Positions 28,960-37,004 of a stretch of 64,000 bases of DNA are shown here, piece by piece; the stretch's first letter is position 1; every line of letters begins with the position of its first letter. Made by a program: the position numbers and the translations under genes. The notes under the pieces are model-generated. The model ran no database searches. It was given only the letters and a program-made list of their open reading frames with translations, and had not been told where the DNA came from. Source of the stretch: Leucobacter komagatae (GTDB lineage: Bacteria; Actinomycetota; Actinomycetes; Actinomycetales; Microbacteriaceae); the NCBI RefSeq assembly GCF_006716085.1, contig NZ_VFON01000001.1, positions 3,100,001 through 3,164,000 of the forward strand, given 5' to 3'.

Positions 28960-30204
28960 ATGTCGAGTCAGCTGCGCATCGGCCCAGGAGTTCCGGTCGA
29001 GAAGGAAGCAACAACCGGTATCTCGATCGATCGACTCCGAACGATCATCCAAGATTCCCACCTGAATTTTCTTATCGGCGCAGGTACCTCCGCACCATTT
29101 TTCGAACCTCTCGGAGATGTCGAAAAAGCGCTCACTGCACTTCGGACTGCTGACGAAGAAACCAGACTTGCTCGGGCCTCAGTGCAGGGATACTTCTTCC
29201 ACAAGGTGCTCGTCCCGAATGCCAAACTTCTGAATGCCCGTACTGACGCCGGCGCGCAGTCGCTGATCAAAACCTACGCGCGGTTCATGGCCGTTCTCAA
29301 CCGCGTCCTGTTGCGGCGACGGAGCACTCTCCTCGGCAAACAAGTCAACTTGTTTACGACCAACGTCGACATGGCGTCAGAAGTGGCACTCGAACTCCTC
29401 GAGATTGATACCAATGACGGGTTCTCCGGCAAAATTCGACCACGTCTCGACCTCGGCGAATACAGCACCCTCCGATATAGACAAGGGGGCCGTTTCGAGT
29501 ACCGATCAGAGATCCCCACTGTCAATCTCTTTAAAATTCACGGTTCGGCCGCCTGGCGAGGCGAAGGCGACGACATCTATTTTGACCACCAGCTCAAACT
29601 GGTGCAAGGGGTGCAAGCGGCGTATGAGGCGGCGAGGCCCTCCTTGATTCGCATCACTAGGCCTGCTCAGGTAGACGCGGTCAGGCTGAGGAGACGGGCA
29701 GCAGGAAAAGTGCGTAGCGATGAAGTCAAAGATTTCGTCAAGGCATACTCGCGACTCCAGATCGTCAACCCCGAGAAAACCAAGTTCGCGAGCACGGTTC
29801 TGAATAAGACCTACTATGAGCTCCTTCGTCGCTTTGCGAACGAGCTTGAGAAGGAAAACAGCGCCCTGTTCGTTCACGGTTTCTCGTTCCGCGACGAGCA
29901 TCTTCTTGATCTAGTGACGCGGGCAGCTGCGACCAACCCTACTCTTCAAGTGATTGTCTTTTGCTACGATCGCGACTCCTACAAAGAGATCAAACAACTC
30001 TTCCCCATGGAACGGGTCAAGAACGGCAACATCCTTTTCGTGCGTCCTGCGGAACCCGAAAAGGGCGAGGATGAGCGGAAGCTCTCACTCGGTACCGTTG
30101 TGGAGGACTTCCTTGAGCAAGTGCTGATTGAGAAGACACCGTCTCCAGACCACATCATCGAGCTCAAGCTTGACTCCGCTGCCGGGGATTTGGCCAGTGT
30201 TTGA
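28960..30204 (+). CDS. sir2: SIR2-like NADase of SIR2-HerA defence system
   Basis: A 414-residue protein with a SIR2-type Rossmann domain: GAGTS (40-44), FTTNVD (132-137), and the catalytic histidine region FKIHGS (His194). A second half with VHGFSFRDEHLL (about 305) completes the fold. In SIR2-HerA systems this subunit degrades NAD+ (and in some cases DNA) when the complex detects phage. The ATG has AGAAAGGTG upstream and a possible -10 TATAAG at about 28918. Its end overlaps the HerA start by 8 bp, giving coupled translation and a stoichiometric complex. GC content is lower than in the conjugation region, consistent with transfer. Confidence 0.9.
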   Translation: MSSQLRIGPGVPVEKEATTGISIDRLRTIIQDSHLNFLIGAGTSAPFFEPLGDVEKALTALRTADEETRLARASVQGYFFHKVLVPNAKLLNARTDAGAQSLIKTYARFMAVLNRVLLRRRSTLLGKQVNLFTTNVDMASEVALELLEIDTNDGFSGKIRPRLDLGEYSTLRYRQGGRFEYRSEIPTVNLFKIHGSAAWRGEGDDIYFDHQLKLVQGVQAAYEAARPSLIRITRPAQVDAVRLRRRAAGKVRSDEVKDFVKAYSRLQIVNPEKTKFASTVLNKTYYELLRRFANELEKENSALFVHGFSFRDEHLLDLVTRAAATNPTLQVIVFCYDRDSYKEIKQLFPMERVKNGNILFVRPAEPEKGEDERKLSLGTVVEDFLEQVLIEKTPSPDHIIELKLDSAAGDLASV

Positions 30205-32134
30205 CGAGAATGCGACTCTGAAACGAGATGCCGTATTCAGTGTTGGACGAGTCGTCGCCGTAGAGGGGCGACAAATACGTGTTGCCGTCGACAAACTCAA
30301 GAACAGTGCGCATCTTCTCTACCAGGGAGAGATCGTACGGAACATCGCCGTTGGGAGCTACATCAAGATCGCCAAGGGATTTGGAGAGCTTGTAGCCTCG
30401 GTCGACGGTGAACGCATACGAGAAGAGCGAGTCGCCTCGCCCGATTACAAGCGAAACGTCGACAGCCTTGTGCGTGAGCTCGAGGTGAGCCTGGTTGGAT
30501 ACTTCGAGAACGGCCGCTTCCAGAGAGGCGTCCGAGAGATGCCTCTCCTCGATAACGAATGCTTCATCCTCAGTGAGAACGAGTTCCAGGCTATTCACAC
30601 ATTTGCTGACGCGAAGACCCCAACGATCCCGCTGGGTGTCCTGGCAATGGAGCCTACGCAGCCAGTCAGCATCGGGGTTGACAAGATATTCGCAAGCCAC
30701 ATCGGAGTGTTCGGAAACACAGGAAGCGGCAAGTCATATTCGCTCGCGAAGCTCTATCACGAGCTCTTCAAGCAGTACGGCAGTCAGCCAGGTTTCCTAT
30801 ACAGATCCCAGTTCGTGCTCATTGACTTCAACGGCGAATACGTCAACCGTGACGCCGAAGGTGACGATGACCATGGCGCGTCGGTAATCATCGAGGACGA
30901 ACTCAAGGCTGAATACCGCTTATCAACTCGAACGACCTCCGGGGATCGCTTGCCGCTTCCCTCGTCCGCCGTAAACGATCCCGTGTTCTGGTCGATCTTG
31001 CTCGGCGCTACAGAGAAGACTCAAGCGCCGTTCGTGTCGCGTGTTCTGAGAGGGGATTTCTGGGATCGCCTACTTCCAGATTCATCCGCACTGCTCGCGG
31101 TGATTGGAGACACTGTAGCGAGAGCAACCAAGAGCACCGACCCGTCAATGGATCGACTCCTGCCGCACAACTTCCTTGAAGAGATTGAAGAATGCCTGGG
31201 TGTAACGGCCTCTGGCTCTTTCAAAGCGATGGTTCAGGACTTCAAGACCAACCTGAACTATTTCACTCGGAACCACAACTTCTTTTGGGGAGGCCCAAAC
31301 CCAAAATGGTCTTCCGACCAAGACTGGGAAGATTTCATCGCCAACAAGATCAAGGCTGTCACTCAAGACTTTTCCGCAGTGACCGACGTCGACCTTGTCA
31401 GGTTCAAACTCGTTCTGCAGTTCTATAAGGATGTTATTGGCGGGTTTGTGAACCGCGAGCACATTGGCCCGCTCATGAAGCGTCTTCACAGCCAGATCCA
31501 CGGTATTAAACGACTGATCACAGTCTCAGATGACACCGTAGCCTCGAAGCCGCTTACCGTCGTCTCGCTCCGTGACGTGAATCTTGAGATGCGCAAGGTC
31601 ATTCCCATGATCCTCTGTCGCCACCTCTACGAATCTAAGAAGATCACCGACCAAGCGAACGATCGCCACCTCAACCTCATCATTGACGAGGCGCACAACA
31701 TCCTCTCACTGGACTCCTCTCGAGAAAACGAAGCCTGGCGAGACTATCGTTTGGAGACCTTCGAGGAAATCGTCAAAGAAGGCAGAAAATTCGGTGTCTT
31801 CCTAACTATCGCAAGCCAGCGTCCGCATGACATCTCGCCAACCATTATTTCGCAATTGCATAACTACTTTTTGCATCGTCTTGTCAATGACTTGGACATC
31901 CGGGCGATTGAGAAAGCGGTGTCCTATTTGGATCGGGTGTCATTCGAATCGATGCCGATTCTTCCAACTGGCACCTGCATCCTGTCTGGTGTCGCGGCGC
32001 AGATCCCTGTGATGGTCAGTGTTGACGAACTGGAATCACGGTTTGCTCCCAATAGTCGAACTATGTCGATAACAACGGCATGGTCGAGTCCGCTCCCGCC
32101 ACCGGACGCGAGTGGCGATGAATCGCCGTTCTAA
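30197..32134 (+). CDS. herA: HerA-like ATPase/translocase of SIR2-HerA system
   Basis: A 645-residue DUF87 HerA-FtsK family ATPase. I choose the GTG at 30197 (GGGGAT upstream, 8-bp overlap with the SIR2 gene) over an earlier frame opening at 30128. An N-terminal HAS-barrel (about 10-90) precedes Walker A GNTGSGKS (173-180), Walker B LNLIIDEAHNIL, and the SQRPHDISP and LHRLVNDLDIRAI segments typical of bacterial HerA. HerA forms hexamers that bind the SIR2 subunits and are needed for the anti-phage NADase activity. It is the last gene of the operon; the first cassette-bracketing repeat starts 55 bp after its stop. Confidence 0.92.
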   Translation: MFDENATLKRDAVFSVGRVVAVEGRQIRVAVDKLKNSAHLLYQGEIVRNIAVGSYIKIAKGFGELVASVDGERIREERVASPDYKRNVDSLVRELEVSLVGYFENGRFQRGVREMPLLDNECFILSENEFQAIHTFADAKTPTIPLGVLAMEPTQPVSIGVDKIFASHIGVFGNTGSGKSYSLAKLYHELFKQYGSQPGFLYRSQFVLIDFNGEYVNRDAEGDDDHGASVIIEDELKAEYRLSTRTTSGDRLPLPSSAVNDPVFWSILLGATEKTQAPFVSRVLRGDFWDRLLPDSSALLAVIGDTVARATKSTDPSMDRLLPHNFLEEIEECLGVTASGSFKAMVQDFKTNLNYFTRNHNFFWGGPNPKWSSDQDWEDFIANKIKAVTQDFSAVTDVDLVRFKLVLQFYKDVIGGFVNREHIGPLMKRLHSQIHGIKRLITVSDDTVASKPLTVVSLRDVNLEMRKVIPMILCRHLYESKKITDQANDRHLNLIIDEAHNILSLDSSRENEAWRDYRLETFEEIVKEGRKFGVFLTIASQRPHDISPTIISQLHNYFLHRLVNDLDIRAIEKAVSYLDRVSFESMPILPTGTCILSGVAAQIPVMVSVDELESRFAPNSRTMSITTAWSSPLPPPDASGDESPF

Positions 32135-32189
32135 GACGAAACGGGGAGCGCCTGGGACCGAATTAGGGATCGTCGCCGAGCCGGCTGAC

Positions 32190-32350
32190 GTAAACCCCAC
32201 ATAAACTCATCTCGTGGCGTCGCCGGAACTGCGATTCTAGTGGGCCAATCTAGTGGCCAACGTCCTGCAAAGCATGAAATCTGTGACGCGCTGTGCAACG
32301 TGAGAAAGAGAATAACCCCGGTCAAGTGGGGTAAATCGGTCAGCTTCTTA
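32190..32350 (+). repeat. Cassette-bracketing repeat, copy R1
   Basis: Best-preserved copy of a diverged intergenic repeat. Landmarks: a TAAAC-CAT/CAC stretch near 32197-32210, CTAGTGGGCCAATCTAGTGG (32236-32255), CGTCCTGCAAAGCATG (32261-32276), GTGACGCGCTGTGCAACG (32283-32300) and CCCCGGTCAAGTGGGG (32317-32332). It starts after herA and leads directly into the tRNA 3' fragment. The same order of words occurs at 42.3, 44.4, 44.9 (partial) and 46.8 kb. Confidence 0.75.
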
Positions 32351-32354
32351 CCTG

Positions 32355-32394
32355 GGGGTCAGGGGGTCGCAGGTTCAAATCCTGTCAACCCGAC
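32355..32394 (+). other. tRNA 3'-end fragment, probable att core
   Basis: GCAGGTTCAAATCCTGT (32369-32385) is a T-arm with the invariant TTCAAAT loop, followed by AACCCGAC as the 3' acceptor strand. The matching 5' acceptor strand and the D and anticodon arms are absent upstream, so it is not a complete tRNA. Tyrosine integrases commonly use tRNA 3' ends as attB, and a displaced 3' end is the typical scar. The sequence resembles the 3' part of actinobacterial tRNA-Pro, but I would not fix the isotype. Confidence 0.75.
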
Positions 32395-32399
32395 GAAAA

Positions 32400-32432
32400 A
32401 GCCCTGATGAGAAGCTATTTCTCGTCAGGGCT
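32400..32432 (+). terminator. Hairpin terminator following the tRNA fragment
   Basis: AGCCCTGATGAG and CTCGTCAGGGCT form a 12-bp stem with one G-U pair and a nine-base loop, followed by TCTCTCGTTT. It starts six bases after the tRNA end, so it is most likely the native terminator of the tRNA gene that once stood here. Confidence 0.8.
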
Positions 32433-32485
32433 TCTCTCGTTTCTGATGGTCTCCGCCGCAGGTCTAACTGGGTCCAAAAGTGGGC

Positions 32486-33761
32486 CTATAGGACAAAAAG
32501 TGTGTAAACCGTTGGGCGTGTCAGGTCCGCCCTCCCCATCCTTTGCGTAGCCAGAGGCCTTCGCTGGCGTCAAGGCCGGTGCCGTAGAGCTCGGGGCTCG
32601 GGTCTGGTTCCGTGAACCGGGGGCGTGGGTTCACTGGCGGGTTGATCACTTCGTGCGTGATGAACGAGTGCGCGGTCTGGAGCAGTCCTGCTTGTTTTAG
32701 AGCGAACCATTCCGCGACGCGTTTCTGATGGACGGTGGGCATTCCGCGATGGAATCGGAGGAGTGTTTTCAGGACCGAGTTGAAGGCTCCCTCGAGGCCG
32801 CTCGTGGTTCTGGGGATATCGATCTGAACGAAAGTGAACAGGTGTCCGCGGCGTTGGATCTCGGTGAGGAGCCGGTACGCCTTCCGAAGCCGGTCGTGGG
32901 TGTACCACCACTGTTTCCCGGTGGGTGAGTCCCATGACCCGTCCTTGAGTCTGCGCCTCGCGTACGAGCGTTCACGAGTGAGGCGTCCGTAGATCGAATG
33001 CCAGGCGTTCAACCGCTTGAGCCAGCCGAGAGCGTCCTCTGGCGTTTGTACTTGTGAAAGCTGTTTTGTGAGCGCGAGGAGCGTCTGCCCAGCAACGGTG
33101 CGGGGTCTCCAGGTGAGATGGGTGCGTATGTTCATCAGGACGTGGAAGATGCAACGCTGCACGCGCGTATCCGGCCACACTGTTTTGAGTGCCGCGTTCA
33201 GGCCTGGCCCGCCATCACACACCACCACGAGTGGGGCAGGGATCTGCGCGAACAACGCACCCCACGCGGCCTGGGTTTCGGTCGAGCACCACTGGAACGC
33301 GAGCGGGGTGAGGTCCTCATCGAGCGCGACCAGGAGACACCATCCACCAACGTACGTTCCGTCCACGATCACGCACCTCGGCGGTATCGTCACGGTCGGG
33401 AGCGTTGGCCTGATTTGCCAGCACCATTCGATCTCCCGGCGGAAGGTTCGGTCTGAGACTCGTTCCGCGGCTTCGGCTTGTGAGTCCTTGCCCAGGAGCC
33501 AGGACAGGAACCGGTCGAGGGTGTGCCGGCGGGTGAGGTCTGCCCGTTTCCTGGTTGAGGAGCTGCCGCAGTTCAGGCATCTCCAGCACCTGGTTCCCGC
33601 GCTCGTGAAACCGTTCTTCACGAGCGCGTTGCCGCATACCAGACAGGTGGACGAGTTGGTTGTTTTCGGCACGGTTAATGGTGCCGGGGTATAGCGAACC
33701 TCGTACTACGGCATGCTGGTGCGGGTAGATCGGGATTCGTTACACACTTTTTGTCCTATAG
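32486..33761 (-). mobile_element. IS256-family element (IS1249-like)
   Basis: About 1.28 kb bounded by perfect 22-bp terminal inverted repeats starting CTATAGGACAAAAAGTGTGT (32486-32507 and 33740-33761). It carries one transposase gene on the minus strand. The flanks (CCAAAAGTGGG on both sides) belong to integrase-arm-like repeats, so a target duplication cannot be told from pre-existing repeats. The insertion is in the noncoding att region and disrupts no recognisable gene. Confidence 0.88.
32521..33672 (-). CDS. IS1249-like transposase (IS256 family)
   Basis: A 383-residue transposase. The N-terminus has a zinc ribbon with two CxxC pairs (CLVCG at 9-13 and CWRCLNCG near 29-36), typical of the IS1249 group. 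The Mutator-type DDE domain follows: first Asp in VIVDGTYVGG (about 119), second in VVCDGGPGLNAAL (about 163), and the CxxH block RCIFHVLMNIR (about 184-194), with the final Glu in TSGLEGAFNSV (about 305). The frame is intact from ATG to stop within complete terminal repeats, so the element may still be active. Confidence 0.9.
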   Translation of the reverse strand: MPKTTNSSTCLVCGNALVKNGFTSAGTRCWRCLNCGSSSTRKRADLTRRHTLDRFLSWLLGKDSQAEAAERVSDRTFRREIEWCWQIRPTLPTVTIPPRCVIVDGTYVGGWCLLVALDEDLTPLAFQWCSTETQAAWGALFAQIPAPLVVVCDGGPGLNAALKTVWPDTRVQRCIFHVLMNIRTHLTWRPRTVAGQTLLALTKQLSQVQTPEDALGWLKRLNAWHSIYGRLTRERSYARRRLKDGSWDSPTGKQWWYTHDRLRKAYRLLTEIQRRGHLFTFVQIDIPRTTSGLEGAFNSVLKTLLRFHRGMPTVHQKRVAEWFALKQAGLLQTAHSFITHEVINPPVNPRPRFTEPDPSPELYGTGLDASEGLWLRKGWGGRT

Positions 33762-34099
33762 CCCCAAAAGTGGGTTCGTTGGAACCGTCTGCGTTCAGCC
33801 ACTCAGGAGTGCGCGACGGGTCTAGTGGGTCAAAAAGTGGAAATCTAGTGGGCCAATTTCTGGGCAGGTTGAGACCTCGGCCCCTCCCCGAAGCCGAGCA
33901 CGGCAGGCTGCTTATTAGAGGTGGGGTCCGGTGTGGCGGGGCGGCTCCTTTCTCTTCTGTCGCATCTGCGGTCTCGCGAGGAACTGGTTGGCGAGCCGCG
34001 CTTCGGCGGATAGCCGCCCCAGCACGCGCGGGAACCGCGCCCGATCACGATCGGTGGGGCGCGGTTCCCAGAACCCAGGTCTTCACGTAGGGTCGGAAC
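33762..34099. other. Noncoding region with integrase-arm-like repeats
   Basis: No supportable gene. TCTAGTGGGTCAAAAAGTGG (33821-33840) and TCTAGTGGGCCAATTTCTGG (33844-33863) are close direct repeats in the same orientation, and a third related copy lies left of the IS at 32463-32482. Similar words open the cassette-bracketing repeats. They look like integrase arm sites of an att region, now split by the IS. The long minus-strand open frame over 33845-34468 is a shadow. Confidence 0.5.
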
Positions 34100-34303
34100 A
34101 TGGAGGACAACGGCATCGAGATTCCGGATGACCTGGAAATCCGCGTATGGGATCCGGACAGCGGATACCGCACCTGCAGGGTATGCGGCGGCGATTGCGT
34201 TCCCGAGCCGAGCGGCGCAGACAGGTACGGTATCCGCATCATGTTCGTCTGCCCGGACCACGGAGCGCACAGCATCGTTGACCCGTTCGCGGACAAGCGC
34301 TAG
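34100..34303 (+). CDS. Small zinc-ribbon-like protein
   Basis: A 67-residue acidic protein. CRVCGGDC (about 26-33) and FVCPDHGAH (about 49-57) supply cysteine and histidine ligands for one zinc site. TAGGGT six bases before the ATG suggests a leaderless transcript rather than a ribosome site. It precedes the MNDP-type gene by 24 bp and is probably cotranscribed. Function unknown; perhaps an accessory DNA-binding or element-regulation protein. Confidence 0.6.
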   Translation: MEDNGIEIPDDLEIRVWDPDSGYRTCRVCGGDCVPEPSGADRYGIRIMFVCPDHGAHSIVDPFADKR

Positions 34304-34327
34304 GGACCTGAACTCCTCGGGCAGCTG

Positions 34328-35152
34328 ATGAACGATCCAGAGGCACGCAGCACGATCGTGCTGAACGCTGCTCAGATCGCGGTGCTCAAATGGATCAAAG
34401 CAGGAAGCCCCGACGGGGTCTACCTGGACGGCGACTTCGGACACCGCATCTCTGCCCGCACGCTGCAAAGCCGCGGGCTAGTGCAGATCTCGGGTCACGG
34501 AGCTCAGTGGCGCGCTCAGCTCACTGACCGAGGCAAGGCCTGGCCCGCTGCCGTTCCTGCAGACATCGAGGCGAGAGAACTTCAAACCCAAGCAAAGTCA
34601 CGGGGGCCGGCTACAAGCGCTGAACCGCAAGTCACGCTGCATGCTGAACCGGACGAACGGGCCGGGGCGACCGTGAAAGCCATGCGGAGAATCAGCAAAC
34701 CCAAGCCAGCGAAACCACGCAAGATTCCGACGCGGCAAGTGAGCAAGCAGGAGACCTACATGAAGTACAAAGTCGTCGTGACCCGGGTGCAAGTCGCCGA
34801 ACGATGGGTACGCGCAACCGATGAAGAACACGCAGCGCAGAAAGTGCAAGAAGAATTCGAACGCCCCTACGGCTACTTCGGCGCTTGGAAAACCACCGCC
34901 TCCGAAGTCGAGATCGTCGAAGCGGAGCAGACCACGGTAATCCGCCCGAATCTCCTCTCAGAGACCGGGCCGATGCTGCTCTCCCTGAAAGACGCCGGCG
35001 CAGCCCTTGGCATCCCGTACTCTGCCGTGTACGAGCTCACGAACCGAGGCGAGCTGGAACATACCCGCATCGGCTCACGAAAGTACGTCTCCCGAGAATC
35101 GCTCATGAACTTCATCAAGGAGAACACCCACCGCGGCTACTACGCAGGCTGA
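34328..35152 (+). CDS. MNDP-type protein with excisionase-like HTH
   Basis: A 274-residue, apparently intact member of the family whose broken relatives lie at 16.1-16.7 and 23.0-23.5 kb. The N-terminal 75 residues form a winged-helix-like unit (LNAAQIAVLKWIKAG through GHGAQWRAQLTDRGKAW). A basic proline-rich linker (about 95-140) leads to a small alpha/beta unit (YKVVVTRVQVAERWVRATDEEHA) and a C-terminal MerR/excisionase-type helix-turn-helix (MLLSLKDAGAALGIPYSAVY, then GSRKYVSRESLMNFI). The last domain is typical of excisionases and element regulators. Likely role: DNA-binding control of excision or of neighbouring genes. It is not known which integrase it would serve. Confidence 0.7.
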   Translation: MNDPEARSTIVLNAAQIAVLKWIKAGSPDGVYLDGDFGHRISARTLQSRGLVQISGHGAQWRAQLTDRGKAWPAAVPADIEARELQTQAKSRGPATSAEPQVTLHAEPDERAGATVKAMRRISKPKPAKPRKIPTRQVSKQETYMKYKVVVTRVQVAERWVRATDEEHAAQKVQEEFERPYGYFGAWKTTASEVEIVEAEQTTVIRPNLLSETGPMLLSLKDAGAALGIPYSAVYELTNRGELEHTRIGSRKYVSRESLMNFIKENTHRGYYAG

Positions 35153-35286
35153 TGCCACTTCAGTTCCGAAATGGGAACCAATGTGACAAGGGCATTGGCT
35201 CAGATCGCCTACCGATGAGCGCAGATTAGACCTACTCTTAGGGCACGGCAGAGTCCTGGGCGTCCAGCGAACAGGCTCGACGCGCG

Positions 35287-35688
35287 ATGCAGGCAAACCG
35301 CTCCCGAGATACGGAGCTTGAACTTGCCGTCCGCCGAATTCTGCACGCGCAAGGGCTTCGCGATCGAGTCGACTTCCGACCGATCAGCGCACTCAGGAGA
35401 AAAGCGGACATCGTCTTCACCCGGTTTCGCGTCGCCGTCTTCCTCGACGGCTGCTTCTGGCATGGCTGTGAACTCCATTTCGTGATGCCGAAGGCCAACG
35501 CCGCCTATTGGGAGGGCAAGATCACTCGCAATCGAGACCGCGACGCCGAGACGAACCGCTTGCTCGAAGCGGAGGGTTGGACGGTGCTGCGGTACTGGGA
35601 GCACCAGAGCTCGGAGGAGATCGCGGCTGCGATCACAACCGCCGTCGCGGTCAAGCGGCGCGCTCACGCACTCAGGCAGCCGCTCTAG
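35287..35688 (+). CDS. vsr: Vsr-type very short patch mismatch endonuclease
   Basis: A 133-residue Vsr endonuclease. Family blocks are clear: NRSRDTELELAVRRILH at the start, RRKADIVFT with the metal-binding Asp41, VFLDGCFWHGC with His59, then PKANAAYWEGKI, and GWTVLRYWEHQ. Vsr nicks T:G mismatches that arise from deamination of 5-methylcytosine. It lies just before a C5 methyltransferase gene, the usual arrangement, and protects the host from mutations caused by that enzyme. No ribosome site stands out, and an earlier in-frame start is not evident. Length is typical (about 130-150 residues). Confidence 0.92.
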   Translation: MQANRSRDTELELAVRRILHAQGLRDRVDFRPISALRRKADIVFTRFRVAVFLDGCFWHGCELHFVMPKANAAYWEGKITRNRDRDAETNRLLEAEGWTVLRYWEHQSSEEIAAAITTAVAVKRRAHALRQPL

Positions 35689-35840
35689 ATCCGCCTCCGC
35701 CGAAGAAGCGGGGCCCGCTGTCAATGACGAAGGAGGAAGACCTGGATCGCTCGCCGAGGAGGAGCCCTGATCACGGCCGCTGGAAGCCAGTGCCGATGTG
35801 TCTCGACGTGAATGACAGTGGCAGCCAGTACGATAGCCGC

Positions 35841-37004
35841 ATGGGAAATGTCACGCCGATCAGCGCAGCCCGACCTCGGGTGCTTGAGTTCTTCGCAGGC
35901 ATCGGCCTAGCTCGTATGGGACTCGAAGAAGCCGGTTTCCAGGTTGCATGGGCGAACGACTACGAGCCTGACAAAAAGGCCATGTACGACGCCCAATTCG
36001 CCGAGTCATCGGATCACTCATTCGCCCTCGGAGACATCGGCAAGGTCAAGGCGAAAGACCTCCCGCGAGATGCCGAACTTGCGTGGGCCTCCTCTCCTTG
36101 CACTGACCTCTCGCTCGCCGGCACTCGAGCAGGACTCGCGGGCGTGCAGTCCGGGACGTTCTGGCACTTCACGAAGCTACTCAGAGAGCTTGACTACGAC
36201 CGACCTGAGGTAGTGGTTCTGGAAAACGTCGTCGGTCTCGCGACATCGCACGGCGGAGACGATCTCACCGCTGCAATTCGAGAGTTCAACGACCTGGGCT
36301 ACTCGGTGGACGTGCTTGCCATTGACGCACGACGCTTCCTGCCGCAGTCACGGCCGAGACTGTTCCTCGTCGGCGCACAGAACCCGCCGGAAGACGTTGC
36401 GGAGCCGAACTCCGATCTGCGACCAGACTGGCTCCAATGGGTCTACGGCGATAAGACTCTCCGCACCCATCGCGCGAAGCTCCCAACTCCTCCAGCCCCG
36501 AAGACAGAAGGCCTAGGCGAGGTAGTGGAAGACATGTCGTTGAATGATGAGCGTTGGTGGGATGCGGACCGCACTGAGGCGTTCACTTCGTCGCTTTCCC
36601 CCATGCAGCGTGATCGCGTGATGGCGTTGAAGCGAAGCCCTGGCGTGAAGTATCGGACGGCATACCGACGCACTCGCAATGGCGTCGCTGTCTGGGAAGT
36701 TCGCCCGGATGACATCTCGGGTTGCCTGCGAACTGCGCGCGGCGGTTCATCGAAGCAGGCCGTTGTCCGTCTCGGGAGTAAGCGTCTACAGGTTCGCTGG
36801 ATGACTCCTCGCGAGTATGCGCGGCTCATGGGGGCCGGCGACTACGATCTGAGCGCCGCGAGGAACAGCCAGGCACTGTTCGGGTTCGGAGACGCTGTCG
36901 CAGTGCCCGCGGTCTCCTGGCTCGCGGAGAACTACTTGATGCCGCTGATCCGCGGAAAGTTCGCTTCTGCGAGTGAAATCCAGGAGGCAGTCGCGAATGG
37001 CTAG
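35841..37004 (+). CDS. C5 cytosine DNA methyltransferase of R-M system
   Basis: Methylates cytosine C5 in DNA. From the ATG at 35841 the product has 387 residues with motif I (FFAGIGLARMGLE, about 18-30), the catalytic Cys87 in SSPCTDLS, motif VI VLENVVG (about 128-134), motif VIII (SRPRLFLVG), and motifs IX-X near residues 315-360. TACGAT lies six bases before this ATG, suggesting a leaderless transcript; the frame is open upstream to 35508 but there it overlaps vsr and is not conserved-looking. It is flanked by vsr and, with an 8-bp overlap, a GIY-YIG gene, so the three probably form one restriction-modification operon. Confidence 0.92.
   Translation: MGNVTPISAARPRVLEFFAGIGLARMGLEEAGFQVAWANDYEPDKKAMYDAQFAESSDHSFALGDIGKVKAKDLPRDAELAWASSPCTDLSLAGTRAGLAGVQSGTFWHFTKLLRELDYDRPEVVVLENVVGLATSHGGDDLTAAIREFNDLGYSVDVLAIDARRFLPQSRPRLFLVGAQNPPEDVAEPNSDLRPDWLQWVYGDKTLRTHRAKLPTPPAPKTEGLGEVVEDMSLNDERWWDADRTEAFTSSLSPMQRDRVMALKRSPGVKYRTAYRRTRNGVAVWEVRPDDISGCLRTARGGSSKQAVVRLGSKRLQVRWMTPREYARLMGAGDYDLSAARNSQALFGFGDAVAVPAVSWLAENYLMPLIRGKFASASEIQEAVANG

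Noticed and set aside
32318..32394. Complete tRNA gene
   Set aside because: The T-arm and 3' acceptor strand are present, but no 5' strand pairs with ACCCGAC and no D or anticodon arm can be drawn; only a 3' fragment remains.
32483..33764. 8-bp target duplication for the IS256-family element
   Set aside because: The bases next to the two ends (GGCCTATA and TATAGCCC) are palindromic relatives, not direct repeats, and the flanks contain pre-existing repeats.
33845..34468. 207-codon minus-strand open frame
   Set aside because: Covers noncoding repeat DNA and runs antisense to the zinc-ribbon gene; no recognisable domain.
35508..35840. N-terminal extension of the C5 methyltransferase
   Set aside because: The frame is open but overlaps vsr in another frame and gives Arg/Pro-rich non-conserved sequence; the ATG at 35841 with its upstream TACGAT is preferred.
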